The notes: a model not told the origin generated them from the sequence alone. Shown: positions 38,412 to 47,909, counted from the first letter of the stretch. The stretch is 64,000 bases of DNA from Trinickia soli (GCF_002879855.1 NZ_PNYB01000007.1:203957-267956), one strand, 5' to 3'. A program made the numbers and translations.

Positions 38412-40022
38412 ATGTCTAGCATCGGACACGATGTAGCCGCGGGCCACGGTCATCACGACGACCATGCGCACGCGACGCCGCACGGCTGGCGTCGGTGGCT
38501 TTTCGCCACCAATCACAAGGACATCGGGACGATGTACCTGCTGTTCTCGTTCATCATGTTCCTCTCGGGCGGCGTCGCGGCGCTGTTGATCCGGGCCGAA
38601 CTGTTCGAACCGGGTCTGCAGATCATGCGCCCCGAATTCTTCAATCAGCTCACCACGATGCACGGTCTCATCATGGTGTTCGGCGCGATCATGCCGGCTT
38701 TCGTCGGCTTCGCGAACTGGATGATTCCGCTGCAGATCGGCGCGGCCGACATGGCTTTTGCGCGGATGAACAACTTCAGCTTCTGGCTGTTGCCGGTGGC
38801 GGCAAGCCTGCTCGTCGGCTCGTTCTTCGCGCCGGGCGGTGCGACGGCTGCGGGTTGGACGCTGTACGCGCCGCTGTCGACGCAGATGGGCCCGGGCATG
38901 GACTTCGCGATTTTCGCGATCCACATCATGGGCGCGTCGTCGATCATGGGCTCGATCAACATCATCGTGACGATCCTGAACATGCGCGCGCCGGGCATGA
39001 CGCTCATGAAGATGCCGATGTTCGTGTGGACGTGGCTCATCACGGCGTACCTGCTCATCGCCGTGATGCCGGTGCTCGCCGGTGCGATCACGATGGTGCT
39101 GTTCGATCGCCACTTCGGCACGTCGTTCTTCAACGCGGCCGGCGGCGGCGATCCGGTGATGTACCAGCACATCTTCTGGTTCTTCGGGCACCCCGAGGTT
39201 TACATCATGATTCTGCCGGCGTTCGGGATCGTCTCGCAGGTGATCCCGGCGTTCTCGCGCAAGGCGCTGTTCGGCTATAGCTCGATGGTGTACGCCACGG
39301 CGTCGATCGCGATTCTCTCGTTCATGGTGTGGGCGCACCACATGTTCGTGACGGGCATGCCGGTGACGGGTCAGCTGTTCTTCATGTACTCGACGATGCT
39401 GATCGCGGTGCCGACGGGCGTGAAGGTGTTCAACTGGCTCGCGACGATGTGGCGCGGCTCGTTGTCTTTCGAAACGCCGATGCTGTTCGCGATCGGCTTC
39501 CTGTTCGTGTTCACGATGGGCGGCTTCACGGGCCTGATGCTCGCCATGGCGCCGCTCGACATCCAGTATCACGGCACCTACTTCGTGGTGGCGCACTTCC
39601 ACTACGTGCTGGTTGCGGGGTCGCTGTTCGCTTTGTTCGCCGGCTGGTACTACTGGTCACCAAAGTGGACGGGCTGGATGTACAACGAGACGCGCGGCAA
39701 GATCCACTTCTGGGCCTCGATGATCTTCTTCAACCTGGCCTTCTTCCCGATGCATTTCGTCGGCCTGGCCGGTATGCCGCGTCGCTACGCCGATTATCCG
39801 GCGCAGTTCACGGATTGGAACCAGGTGGTGTCGATCGGCGCGTTCGGCTTCGGTCTCGCGCAGGTCTACTTCCTCTTCGCCGTCGTGCTGCCGGCCTATC
39901 GCGGCGCAGGCGAACTCGAGAAGGCTGCCGACAAGCCGTGGGACGGGGCGACCGGCCTCGAATGGACGGTTCCGAGCCCGGCTCCGTTCCACACGTTCGA
40001 GAACCCGCCGACGGTCGAGTAA
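38412..40022 (+). CDS. coxA: Cytochrome c oxidase subunit I
   Basis: Catalytic heme-copper subunit of 536 residues with 12 predicted helices. The CuB/Tyr motif WFFGHPEVYIMILPAFG is followed by the HH CuB pair (VWAHHMF) and the heme a/a3 ligands in HFHYVL. The N-terminus is His-rich (HDVAAGHGHHDDHAHATPHG), before the ATNHKDIGT start of the family. An AGGAG ribosome site lies 35 bp after coxB. It reduces oxygen and pumps protons. Confidence 0.97.
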   Translation: MSSIGHDVAAGHGHHDDHAHATPHGWRRWLFATNHKDIGTMYLLFSFIMFLSGGVAALLIRAELFEPGLQIMRPEFFNQLTTMHGLIMVFGAIMPAFVGFANWMIPLQIGAADMAFARMNNFSFWLLPVAASLLVGSFFAPGGATAAGWTLYAPLSTQMGPGMDFAIFAIHIMGASSIMGSINIIVTILNMRAPGMTLMKMPMFVWTWLITAYLLIAVMPVLAGAITMVLFDRHFGTSFFNAAGGGDPVMYQHIFWFFGHPEVYIMILPAFGIVSQVIPAFSRKALFGYSSMVYATASIAILSFMVWAHHMFVTGMPVTGQLFFMYSTMLIAVPTGVKVFNWLATMWRGSLSFETPMLFAIGFLFVFTMGGFTGLMLAMAPLDIQYHGTYFVVAHFHYVLVAGSLFALFAGWYYWSPKWTGWMYNETRGKIHFWASMIFFNLAFFPMHFVGLAGMPRRYADYPAQFTDWNQVVSIGAFGFGLAQVYFLFAVVLPAYRGAGELEKAADKPWDGATGLEWTVPSPAPFHTFENPPTVE

Positions 40023-40104
40023 TACGGCGTCGCTGCCGGCCGCCGGCCCGCTCGTGCGCAACCACGAGAGTGCGGGCGGCGGAAGGCGGTGGCCTTGAAA
40101 GCAG

Positions 40105-40132
40105 GGCCAGGCGCGCTTTGCCGCGCTTGGCC
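40105..40132 (+). repeat. Hairpin between coxA and the small assembly gene
   Basis: GGCCAGGCGCG pairs with CGCGCTTGGCC (11 bp, one G-U) around a 6-nt loop, ending 5 bp before the next ATG. There is no T-run. It may protect the coxA mRNA end or limit translation of the small gene. Confidence 0.6.
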
Positions 40133-40137
40133 TGGTC

Positions 40138-40281
40138 ATGAACGAGAAGATGAACCATCCACAAAAAAGACGTACGCCGGCGCAAGCGCGCGCGGGCAAT
40201 CTGCGGCTCGGCTTGATCTTGCTTGCCGTCGTCGCCGTCTTTTTTCTGGGTGCTGTTCTGAATCAGTGGCTGTCTCATTGA
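40138..40281 (+). CDS. Cytochrome oxidase small assembly protein
   Basis: A 47-residue protein: a basic N-terminus (KRRTPAQARAGNLRLG) followed by one transmembrane helix (about 24-44). It matches the small single-span proteins that lie between coxA and ctaG in Burkholderiaceae. Either ATG 40138 or ATG 40150 could be the start; neither has a strong ribosome site. The position and residue pattern support a real gene despite its size. Its role in Cu insertion or subunit I assembly is inferred only from context. Confidence 0.75.
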   Translation: MNEKMNHPQKRRTPAQARAGNLRLGLILLAVVAVFFLGAVLNQWLSH

Positions 40282-40314
40282 GCGGCGCGTCAGACGTTGA
40301 GTGACGGGGAAGGG

Positions 40315-40947
40315 ATGGCTACGCGCACACCGCTCGATCGGGATCGGTCATTCAGATCCTTCAACCGGTCGATGCTTATCAAGCTTGTGGTGATGGCCGC
40401 GGTCATGTTCGGTTTCGGCTTCGCGCTCGTGCCGCTGTATCGTGCGATTTGTCAGATCACGGGCGTGAACAACCTCGTCAAACGCGACGCAACGGCCGGC
40501 GAGGCGAAGAACATGCAGGTGGACGCGACGCGCACGGTTTCCGTCGAGTTCGATGCGAATGCGCGCGGTCCGCTCGGGTTCGTGCCGGAGAGCAACAGTC
40601 TCGATGTGCATCCTGGAGAAGTCACGGTCGTGAAGTATCGCGTGACGAACGATCAGAACCGCACGGTGCGGGCGCAGGCGATCCCGAGCTACGCGCCGCA
40701 ACTTGCGGTCGAGTACTTCAAGAAGATTGAATGCTTTTGCTTTACGCAGCAGACGCTGGCGCCGCACGAAACGCGTGAAATGCCCGTCGTGTTCTACGTC
40801 GACCCGAAGCTGCCGCGCGATGTGAAGACGATTACGCTGTCCTACACGTTTTTCGAGCTCGACGTGCCGGCGAGCAAGACGGCGAGCGCGGGGGCCGCGC
40901 AGGTCACGGGGGTGTCCCGCCCGTCCGTAGCCGCCGCTGGTGCGTGA
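40315..40947 (+). CDS. ctaG: Cytochrome c oxidase assembly protein CtaG (Cox11)
   Basis: Protein of 210 residues with an N-terminal membrane anchor (about 22-45) and a periplasmic immunoglobulin-like domain with the copper-binding CFCF motif (ECFCFTQQTL). Cox11 delivers copper to the CuB site of subunit I. The ATG at 40315 has GGGGAAGGG upstream and is preferred over a TTG at 40297. Confidence 0.95.
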   Translation: MATRTPLDRDRSFRSFNRSMLIKLVVMAAVMFGFGFALVPLYRAICQITGVNNLVKRDATAGEAKNMQVDATRTVSVEFDANARGPLGFVPESNSLDVHPGEVTVVKYRVTNDQNRTVRAQAIPSYAPQLAVEYFKKIECFCFTQQTLAPHETREMPVVFYVDPKLPRDVKTITLSYTFFELDVPASKTASAGAAQVTGVSRPSVAAAGA

Positions 40948-40981
40948 TGGGTGCGGTGCGACGAATGCGGCGGAGGATGTG

Positions 40982-41188
40982 ATGGAGACGGCGATGACTT
41001 CGAACGGCAAGAGCAGTTTCGCGCGGACGATGAAAGCGGTGCTGTGGTCGTTTTTCGGCGTGCGGCGCCGGGCCGATCATGAGGCCGATACGCAGCTGAA
41101 CCCATTGCATCTGATCGCGGCGGGGCTGATTGCGGCGGCTATCTTCATTGCCGTTCTGATCGCGATCGTGCATGCGGTCGTGAGCTGA
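40982..41188 (+). CDS. DUF2970 small membrane protein
   Basis: Protein of 68 residues with an amphipathic start (FARTMKAVLWSFFGVRRRADHEAD) and one C-terminal transmembrane helix (about 43-66), matching DUF2970. It recurs between ctaG and coxC in betaproteobacteria; function unknown, presumably oxidase assembly or stability. The GGAGGA before the ATG at 40982 supports this start over the upstream GTG 40940. Confidence 0.82.
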   Translation: METAMTSNGKSSFARTMKAVLWSFFGVRRRADHEADTQLNPLHLIAAGLIAAAIFIAVLIAIVHAVVS

Positions 41189-41309
41189 TCGGGCGAGCGG
41201 CACGAGGCAACTTAAAAGCGAAGCGGCGCGGTATCCCCAGGGGGAATTCCTACGGGGCGTCGACGTGCCGCCGATTACTGCATAACTGGACTGAAGTGGA
41301 GAATCAACA

Positions 41310-42167
41310 ATGAGCGGTCAAAACGAGAGCCCGTATTACTTCGTGCCGAATCCGTCCCGGCACCCGGTCACGGCGTCGATCGGCGTCTTGGTCATGCTCG
41401 GGTCGTTGGCGCTTTGGATCAACGACACGCCGTGGGCTCCGTACACGATGTTCGCGGGTCTGCTGTGGCTACTCTTCGTGCTTTGGCACTGGTTCGGCGA
41501 CGCCATCTCCGAATCGGAAAGCGGCATGTACGGCAAGCGCGTCGATACGTCGTACCGCTGGAGCATGAGCTGGTTCATCTTCTCCGAAGTCATGTTCTTC
41601 GGCGCATTCTTCGGTGCGCTGTTCTATGCGCGCATGATTGCGTTGCATGAACTCGGCAGCCTCGACTACAAGCTCATTTGGCCCGACTTCACGGCCGTAT
41701 GGCCGAACGAAGGTCCGGCCGCACTGGCCGGCCACTTCAAGGCGATGGTTCCGTGGCCCGTGCCGACGATCAACACGGCGCTGCTGCTGAGCTCGGGCGC
41801 CACGCTGACGGTGTCCCACCATGCGCTGCGCGACAATCATCGGAAGAAGGCGATCGCCTGGCTGGCTGCGACGGTCGCGTTGGGCGTGTGCTTCCTGTTC
41901 ATGCAGGCGTTCGAGTACATCCATGCCTACAACGAACTGAACCTGACGCTGGCCTCGGGCGTCTACGGCTCGACGTTCTTCCTGCTGACGGGCTTCCACG
42001 GCTTCCACGTGTTCCTCGGCGGCACGATGCTGACTGTCGTGCTCGTGCGCTTGATCCGCGGTCACTTCACGGCTGATCATCACTTCGCGTTCGAAGGCGC
42101 AGCGTGGTACTGGCACTTTGTCGACGTCGTCTGGCTCGGCTTGTACGTCGTCGTCTACTGGCTGTAA
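41310..42167 (+). CDS. coxC: Cytochrome c oxidase subunit III
   Basis: Membrane subunit of 285 residues with seven predicted helices; FIFSEVMFFGAFF and HGFHVFLGG are hallmark stretches and it ends in AWYWHFVDVVWLGLYVVVYWL-type sequence. It stabilises subunit I and proton uptake. A GTGGAG ribosome site precedes the ATG and a strong terminator follows. Confidence 0.96.
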   Translation: MSGQNESPYYFVPNPSRHPVTASIGVLVMLGSLALWINDTPWAPYTMFAGLLWLLFVLWHWFGDAISESESGMYGKRVDTSYRWSMSWFIFSEVMFFGAFFGALFYARMIALHELGSLDYKLIWPDFTAVWPNEGPAALAGHFKAMVPWPVPTINTALLLSSGATLTVSHHALRDNHRKKAIAWLAATVALGVCFLFMQAFEYIHAYNELNLTLASGVYGSTFFLLTGFHGFHVFLGGTMLTVVLVRLIRGHFTADHHFAFEGAAWYWHFVDVVWLGLYVVVYWL

Positions 42168-42257
42168 TGCATAAGCCGGTCCGTCTTGCCGAACGCGGGA
42201 CGGGCCACGGCGCATCCAGGCATGCCATGCGTCGCGATGAACGCTGAAACGCGTATG

Positions 42258-42297
42258 CGCCGCCTTCGACTTGATCGAGGCGGCGTTTGTCTTTTTT
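42258..42297 (+). terminator. Intrinsic terminator after coxC
   Basis: CGCCGCC and GGCGGCG pair, with an inner TCGA/TCGA pairing and one bulged T, followed by TTTGTCTTTTTT. It ends the structural cox operon. Confidence 0.88.
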
Positions 42298-42401
42298 GGC
42301 GGGAAGGCTGCGGCAACGTGTCGCAGCGCTGGAAGGGGGCAGGCGGGGCGGCAGGCACGCTGTGAGGCCCGGACAAGCGCTGGCGGCCTCTTGCGTGGGA
42401 C

Positions 42402-42611
42402 TCAGCGGCCGAGCGGAACCTGGCTGTATTGAATCCAGCCGAGCCAATGCGCGAGCCAGAGGAACAGGAAGAGCGAGATCGAAAGCCCGACGCGGGTTGC
42501 GAGCGACCACACCATCCGCTTGGTCTTGCCGCGGTCGTGCATCATGAAGTAAAGGGCCGACACCATACTGGCGATGATGAGGGCGAAAGCGACGGCAACG
42601 AGAATGTGCAT
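42402..42611 (-). CDS. Small twin-transmembrane protein
   Basis: Leftward gene of 69 residues with two hydrophobic helices (about 2-24 and 38-60) separated by a basic loop (HDRGKTKRM). It matches the DUF2909-like twin-transmembrane proteins regularly found between coxC and SURF1 in Burkholderiaceae. Function unknown. It is embedded antiparallel between rightward cox genes and divergent from surf1. Confidence 0.72.
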   Translation of the reverse strand: MHILVAVAFALIIASMVSALYFMMHDRGKTKRMVWSLATRVGLSISLFLFLWLAHWLGWIQYSQVPLGR

Positions 42612-42776
42612 GGAACCAACCGATATTCGGAATCGACGTAAGACAACCAATGTAATTATCGCACCGGAGCCGGTCGCGGGAGCAGGGTGTGGGGCGGGTT
42701 CACGCGTGAGCTGCCCCGTGCGCCAAGCGCACCCGGAAACGCGCCGCGGTGCGATCGAAGCGGTTCGCCTGCAGGC

Positions 42777-43499
42777 ATGAAGAGCATCAAGAGCATGAAG
42801 ATTCGCCTCGTCCCTGCGCTGCTGATCGCGCTTGTCATGGCTGTCACGATCCGGCTCGGTTTTTGGCAACGCGATCGCGCGCATCAGAAGGAAGCGTTGC
42901 AAGCCCAAATCGACCGGTACGAGCATGCGTCGGCGCAAAGCGTCGGCGCGCAGCCGGTCCCGTTGGCAGCGATCGAATATCATCGCGTACGGGCCGTCGG
43001 TCGCTTCATGCCCGAACATGTCGTCTATCTCGACAATCGGCCCTATCAGGACAGGCCGGGCTTTTACGTTGTCATGCCGCTCCAATTGACCGGCGGCGGC
43101 TATGTGCTCGTCAATCGCGGCTGGCTGCCGCGCAACGCCGACGTTCGCACTGCGATCGCACCGTACAGCACGCCTTCGGGTGAAGTCACGGTAGAGGGCA
43201 TCGCGCGTGCTGACGCTTCGCGGGCGTTCGAGCTGGGCGAGGGCGGTTCCGCCGCGCACCAGCAGATTCGGCAGAACCTCGACGTCGCCGCGTTCGCGTC
43301 CGAAACGGGGCTTGCTTTGCAGCCGTTCGTCATTGAACAGACGAGCGACGCCCGCGACGGGTTGGTACGCGATTGGCCAGCGCCGACGATGGGCGTCGAG
43401 CGCAATTACGGGTACATGCTCCAGTGGTGGGGTATGGCGGCCGCGGCCTTGGGCTTCGGCTTGTACGCGGCCAGACGGGCCGCAAAGAAAGAGATTTGA
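42777..43499 (+). CDS. surf1: SURF1-family oxidase assembly protein
   Basis: Protein of 240 residues with the SURF1 layout: an N-terminal helix (about 10-25, followed by RLGFWQRDRA), a periplasmic domain with YLDNRPYQDRPGFYVVMPL and VLVNRGWLP, and a C-terminal helix (about 213-232, NYGYMLQWWGMAA). SURF1 supports heme a insertion into subunit I. Starts at 42777 or 42795 are both possible. Confidence 0.93.
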   Translation: MKSIKSMKIRLVPALLIALVMAVTIRLGFWQRDRAHQKEALQAQIDRYEHASAQSVGAQPVPLAAIEYHRVRAVGRFMPEHVVYLDNRPYQDRPGFYVVMPLQLTGGGYVLVNRGWLPRNADVRTAIAPYSTPSGEVTVEGIARADASRAFELGEGGSAAHQQIRQNLDVAAFASETGLALQPFVIEQTSDARDGLVRDWPAPTMGVERNYGYMLQWWGMAAAALGFGLYAARRAAKKEI

Positions 43500-43512
43500 G
43501 AGGGGACTCACG

Positions 43513-44169
43513 TTGTCGAAGTCATCTGATCGTACGAACGGCAGCCGCGCTGCGGCCGCACAAGATCGAAGCGGCGCCGCCGCCCGTGGCTCCTGGGCGC
43601 GGGGCCGATGGATGGTGCTGCTGATTGCGCTCGTCTGTGCCGCGCCCGTTATCGCTTCGTATCTCACGTACTACGTGTTCAAGCCGCACGGCGGCACGAC
43701 CAATTACGGTACGCTGGTCGAGCCGCAGCGCCCGATTTCCGAGGCGCTCATCGTCAAGGACGAAGCGGGCAAGCCGATGCCGCTCGCCTCGCTGCGTGGG
43801 CGCTGGCTCATGATCAGCGTCGATCGAAGCGCATGCGACGAAGCGTGCGCGACCAAGCTCTATTTCATGCGCCAGATTCGTGCGACGCAGGCTGGCGAAC
43901 GCGAACGTGTCGTCAACGTTTGGCTTCGCACGGACTCCGACGCCATTTCGCCGGTGATCGAGCGAGCCTATCCCGACACCCGCAAGCTGATTGCCGACCC
44001 GGCAGCACTCGCGGCCTGGCTACCCGTCGACGCGGGCACGCGCGATACCGATCACATTTATCTCGTCGATCCGAACGGCAACCTGATGATGCGGTTTCCG
44101 AAAAACCCCGACCCGAGCAAGATCAAGCGCGACATTACGAAGCTTTTGAATGGGTCGAGCATCGGCTGA
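43513..44169 (+). CDS. SCO-like thioredoxin-fold membrane protein
   Basis: Protein of 218 residues with an N-terminal helix (about 35-55, MVLLIALVCAAPVIASYLTYYVF) and a thioredoxin-like domain. The SCO-type CxxxC is present as SACDEAC, but the usual copper-binding His region is not obvious. It lies between surf1 and ctaA, so a role in oxidase assembly is likely. The start is a TTG at 43513 after GAGAGGGGA; no ATG or GTG occurs nearby in frame until after the family N-terminus. Confidence 0.82.
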   Translation: MSKSSDRTNGSRAAAAQDRSGAAARGSWARGRWMVLLIALVCAAPVIASYLTYYVFKPHGGTTNYGTLVEPQRPISEALIVKDEAGKPMPLASLRGRWLMISVDRSACDEACATKLYFMRQIRATQAGERERVVNVWLRTDSDAISPVIERAYPDTRKLIADPAALAAWLPVDAGTRDTDHIYLVDPNGNLMMRFPKNPDPSKIKRDITKLLNGSSIG

Positions 44170-44235
44170 GGCGAAGCCGATGCGGGCGGGGGCCCTTCGC
44201 CGCCGGCCTTCCGCGACAGGTAGGAGGTTATCTCG

Positions 44236-45345
44236 ATGTTTTTGCTGCAATTGGGCGCGACGGGGCTCTGTATCGCGCTGCTTCCGCTGAGCTATGTCTG
44301 GATCAAAGCGAGCGATGACAAGTTTCGCAAGCTCGTGTGGGTCACGACGTTTCTCACGCTCGATCTCATCATGTTCGGCGGCTTCACGCGACTGACCGAT
44401 TCGGGGCTCGGCTGTCCGGACTGGCCGGGCTGCTATGGCACGGCTTCGCCGTTCCTCGCGCATGCGCAGATTGCGGCCGCACATGCGGCGCTGCCGAGCG
44501 GCCCGGTCAGCATGATGAAGGCGTGGATCGAGATGATTCACCGCTACTTCGCCATGGCGATCGGCGTGCTCATCATTGCGCAGACCGCAAGCGCATGGAT
44601 CGCCCGCATCAAGCGCCAAACGCTGACGGTATCGCCGTGGTGGCCCACTTCGCTGCTGCTGTTGATCGTCGTCCAAGGCGTGTTCGGCGCGTTGACCGTG
44701 ACGATGAAGTTGCAGCCCGTCATCGTCACCACGCATTTGCTGCTCGGGTTGACGCTGCTCGGGGCGCTCGCGTGGTTCGCTGCGCGTCTGACGCCGATTC
44801 CGGCGTACGAGCCCGAGATTGCGCGTTACCGCGCGGCCGCGCTCGCGGGGCTGGTGCTGCTCGTCGTTCAGCTTGCGCTCGGCGGATGGGTGAGCACGAA
44901 TTATGCTGTTCTCGCCTGTACCGATTTTCCGACGTGCAACGGCCAATGGGTGCCTCCCATGAACTTCGCGCAAGGCTTTCATCTATGGCGCGCCCTCGGC
45001 ATGACGGGGGACGGCGAGGTGATCACACAGGATGCGCTGGTGGCCATTCACTGGACGCACCGCACGTTTGCGGTGATCGTCATTGCTTACCTGGCGGGTC
45101 TTGCGTTGAAGCTGCGCAGATTCGAGTCGTTGCGCGCGCCGGCGACAGGCGTGCTGATCGTGCTTGCGCTGCAGTTTGCGACGGGCCTGTCGAACATCGT
45201 CTTGCAATGGCCGTTGCCGATCGCGGTCGCGCACAACGGCGGCGCCGCGGTCCTGCTGCTGCTGGTCGTTGTGCTAAACTTTCGAACCGCTTCCAGCCGA
45301 CTTGGCCGCGCCGCCGTCTCGTCGCGCGAGGCCGCTCCCGCGTGA
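44236..45345 (+). CDS. ctaA: Heme A synthase (COX15/CtaA)
   Basis: Polytopic membrane protein of 369 residues with eight predicted helices and the conserved heme-ligand histidines ([33 protein letters not shown]). [22 protein letters not shown] is the family signature. It oxidises heme O to heme A for the cox oxidase. AGGAGG precedes the ATG. ctaB starts 4 bp after the stop. Confidence 0.96.
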   Translation: MFLLQLGATGLCIALLPLSYVWIKASDDKFRKLVWVTTFLTLDLIMFGGFTRLTDSGLGCPDWPGCYGTASPFLAHAQIAAAHAALPSGPVSMMKAWIEMIHRYFAMAIGVLIIAQTASAWIARIKRQTLTVSPWWPTSLLLLIVVQGVFGALTVTMKLQPVIVTTHLLLGLTLLGALAWFAARLTPIPAYEPEIARYRAAALAGLVLLVVQLALGGWVSTNYAVLACTDFPTCNGQWVPPMNFAQGFHLWRALGMTGDGEVITQDALVAIHWTHRTFAVIVIAYLAGLALKLRRFESLRAPATGVLIVLALQFATGLSNIVLQWPLPIAVAHNGGAAVLLLLVVVLNFRTASSRLGRAAVSSREAAPA

Positions 45346-45349
45346 TCCC

Positions 45350-46255
45350 ATGGAAAGCACAACACTAGCTCGCCACCCCGGCTCCAGAATCTCCCAATAC
45401 CTCGCGCTCACGAAGCCTCGTGTGACGCAGCTCGCCGTTTTTTGCGCGGTCATCGGCATGTTTCTGTCGACACCGGGCATGGTGCCCTGGCGGGCGCTCA
45501 TCGGCGGCACCGTCGGCATTTGGCTGACAGCCGGCGCCGCGTTCGCGATCAACTGTCTGGTCGAACAGAAGATCGATGCGATGATGCGTCGTACCGCATG
45601 GCGTCCGTCGGCGCGCGGCGAGATCACGAGCACGCAGATCCTGCTGTTTTCCGCCATCCTCGGCGGGCTCGGTATGTGGACGCTCTACACGTTGACGAAT
45701 CCGTTGACGATGTGGCTCACGTTTGCCACGTTCGTCGGCTATGCGGTCGTCTATACGCTACTGCTCAAGCCGGCCACTCCGCAGAACATCGTCATCGGCG
45801 GCGCTTCGGGGGCGATGCCGCCCGCGCTCGGCTGGGCTGCGGTGACGGGCGCAGTGCCCGGCGATGCCTGGATTCTCGTGCTCATCATTTTCGTGTGGAC
45901 GCCGCCGCACTTTTGGGCGCTGGCCCTATACCGCCGCAAGGATTATGAAAACGCGGGCTTGCCGATGCTGCCGAACACGCATGGCGAGCAGTACACGCGG
46001 TTGCATATTTTTCTCTATACGGTGATCTTGTTCGCGGTCACGCTGATGCCGTTCGTGTCCGGCATGAGCGGCGTTGTCTATCTCGCGTCGGCCGTTTTAC
46101 TCGGCGCGGTCTTCCTCGGCTATGCCTGGAAGATCTATCGCGACTACTCGGATGCGCTTGCGCGCAAGACGTTTCGCTACTCCATCGTGTATTTGTCGCT
46201 GCTGTTCGCCGCGTTGCTCGTCGATCACTATGCGCGCACGCTGATCGGCGCTTGA
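45350..46255 (+). CDS. ctaB: Protoheme IX farnesyltransferase (heme O synthase)
   Basis: UbiA-family prenyltransferase of 301 residues. The two Asp/Asn-rich substrate motifs appear as [15 protein letters not shown] and [15 protein letters not shown], the family start as LTKPRVTQL. It farnesylates heme B to heme O, the substrate of CtaA upstream. The ATG is 4 bp after ctaA, indicating translational coupling. Confidence 0.96.
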   Translation: MESTTLARHPGSRISQYLALTKPRVTQLAVFCAVIGMFLSTPGMVPWRALIGGTVGIWLTAGAAFAINCLVEQKIDAMMRRTAWRPSARGEITSTQILLFSAILGGLGMWTLYTLTNPLTMWLTFATFVGYAVVYTLLLKPATPQNIVIGGASGAMPPALGWAAVTGAVPGDAWILVLIIFVWTPPHFWALALYRRKDYENAGLPMLPNTHGEQYTRLHIFLYTVILFAVTLMPFVSGMSGVVYLASAVLLGAVFLGYAWKIYRDYSDALARKTFRYSIVYLSLLFAALLVDHYARTLIGA

Positions 46256-46265
46256 TCCGCACACT

Positions 46266-46877
46266 ATGGCCAAGCAATCGCTAGCGCGCATGTCGCGCAT
46301 CTTTTTCGCAGCCTGCCTGTTTGGCGTTGCGGTAATTGTCGCCGGCTGCGGCAAGAGCGAGCCGGCGTTTCAGAATCTCGACTTGACGGGCAATACGCAG
46401 TTCGGCACCGATTTTTCATTGACCGATACGAGCGGCAAAACGCGTTCGCTTGCCGACTACAAGGACAAGGCGGTGGTGCTGTTCTTCGGCTACACGCATT
46501 GCCCGGACGTCTGCCCGACCACGATGGCGGAGCTTGCTCAAGCACTGCAGCAATTGGGCCCCGACGCCAAGCGCGTCCAAGTGTTGTTCGTCACCGTCGA
46601 TCCCGAGCGCGACACGCCGCAAGTGCTGTCGCAGTATGTGCAGGCGTTCAATCCGTCCTTCGTGGGCCTGCGGCCCAGCGACGCACAACTTGCCAAGGTT
46701 GCCAAAGATTTCCGCGTCTATTACGCGAAGGTGCCGGGCGCTTCGCCAGATAGCTATACGATGAACCATACGGCCGCGAGTTACGTCTTCGACCCTTCGG
46801 GAAAGCTGCGCTTGTTTGTGCGCGATGGGCAAGGTGCGCAGCCCTGGGTTCACGATCTGAAGCTGCTGCTCGACTGA
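46266..46877 (+). CDS. SCO1/SenC-family copper chaperone
   Basis: Lipoprotein of 203 residues: signal peptide with lipobox VAGC (Cys28), thioredoxin fold with CPDVC (Cys79, Cys83) and the distal copper ligand His168 (MNHTAAS). SCO proteins metallate or reduce the CuA site of subunit II. It follows ctaB by 10 bp and closes the oxidase biogenesis operon. Confidence 0.95.
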   Translation: MAKQSLARMSRIFFAACLFGVAVIVAGCGKSEPAFQNLDLTGNTQFGTDFSLTDTSGKTRSLADYKDKAVVLFFGYTHCPDVCPTTMAELAQALQQLGPDAKRVQVLFVTVDPERDTPQVLSQYVQAFNPSFVGLRPSDAQLAKVAKDFRVYYAKVPGASPDSYTMNHTAASYVFDPSGKLRLFVRDGQGAQPWVHDLKLLLD

Positions 46878-46916
46878 GTCCGCCCCTCCGTCCTTCGCGC
46901 TGCATCTGTGGAAATC

Positions 46917-46939
46917 ATTAGTTCGGACTCCGAATTAAT
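46917..46939. promoter_or_regulatory. Near-perfect 10-bp dyad upstream of metQ-like gene
   Basis: ATTAGTTCGG and CCGAATTAAT are complementary over 10 bp with one G/T mismatch around ACT. It lies 117 bp upstream of the binding-protein ATG in a locally AT-rich stretch, as expected of an operator. The cognate regulator is unknown. Confidence 0.45.
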
Positions 46940-47055
46940 TCGATGATCGAGTCATGTGCGCGGCATATGGATATGCGCTCAACGTATTTCCCGTCGCGCG
47001 CGTGCTGTGACACCATCGCATGGTCTTCCTCTTCCAATTAAGAAAGCAAGTATCC

Positions 47056-47868
47056 ATGCAACGCAAGACGCTTCTCAAGCTCCTCTCGTCCGTCGCTGCT
47101 ACCACCGTATTGATCGTCAGCACCGGCGCCCACGCCGAAAATCAAGTCGTCAAAGTGGGCACGATCGCGGGCCCCGATGAACAGACATGGGCGGTTGTGC
47201 AAAAGGTCGCGAGAAGCGAAGGCCTCGACGTGAAGACCGTGACGTTCAACGATTACGTGCAGCCGAATGCAGCGCTCGATGCGGGTGACCTCGATGCGAA
47301 CAGCTTCCAACATCAGCCCTATCTGGATAGCCAGGTCAAACAGCGCGGCTACAAGATCGTCACCGCGGGGCTCACGTACATTTCGCCGATCGGCATCTAT
47401 TCGAAGAAGCTCAAATCGGTAAAGGATATTCAACCGGGTGCGAAACTCGCGCTTCCGAACCACCCCTCGAACGAAAACCGTGCATTGCTGTTACTGCAGG
47501 CGCAAGGGCTCGTCAAACTGAAGCCGGGCGCAGGCACAGACGGCAACAACGCGACCCCGCTCGATATTGCCGACAATCCGAAGAAGCTCAAGCTGATCGA
47601 GCTTGATGCGGCGCAATTGCCGCGCTCGCTCGGGGACGTCGATGCTGCCGTCATCAACACGAACTATGCGCTGGCGGCGGGACTGCAGCCGACGAAGGAC
47701 GCAATCGCGCGCGAAGACGTGCATAGCCCGTATGCGAACCTGATCGCCGTGCGTGCGCAGGACAAGGGCAAGCCGTGGGTGAAAAAGCTCGTGGCCGCTT
47801 ACCACTCGAAGGAAGTGCGCGACTTTATCAACACGCAATTCAAGGGCGCCATGGTGCCGTCGTTCTGA
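47056..47868 (+). CDS. MetQ/NlpA-family substrate-binding protein
   Basis: Periplasmic binding protein of 270 residues with a Sec signal peptide (about 1-27, AHA|EN) and no lipobox Cys, so it is soluble or releases from the membrane, unlike typical lipoprotein MetQ. The NlpA core (VKVGTIAGPDEQ, LDANSFQHQPYL, VDAAVINTNYAL) is clear. MetQ proteins bind methionine, but no MetN or MetI genes adjoin, so ligand and partner transporter are open. A small dyad lies upstream. Confidence 0.88.
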   Translation: MQRKTLLKLLSSVAATTVLIVSTGAHAENQVVKVGTIAGPDEQTWAVVQKVARSEGLDVKTVTFNDYVQPNAALDAGDLDANSFQHQPYLDSQVKQRGYKIVTAGLTYISPIGIYSKKLKSVKDIQPGAKLALPNHPSNENRALLLLQAQGLVKLKPGAGTDGNNATPLDIADNPKKLKLIELDAAQLPRSLGDVDAAVINTNYALAAGLQPTKDAIAREDVHSPYANLIAVRAQDKGKPWVKKLVAAYHSKEVRDFINTQFKGAMVPSF

Positions 47869-47909
47869 GCGCTACTCGCGATCCCGAAAGAGATCGCGCC
47901 AGGTTTCCT

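Noticed and set aside
38103..39602. 499-residue frame antisense to coxA
   Set aside because: Arg/His/Glu-rich composition typical of the reverse strand of GC-rich genes; no family features, while coxA on the other strand is unambiguous.
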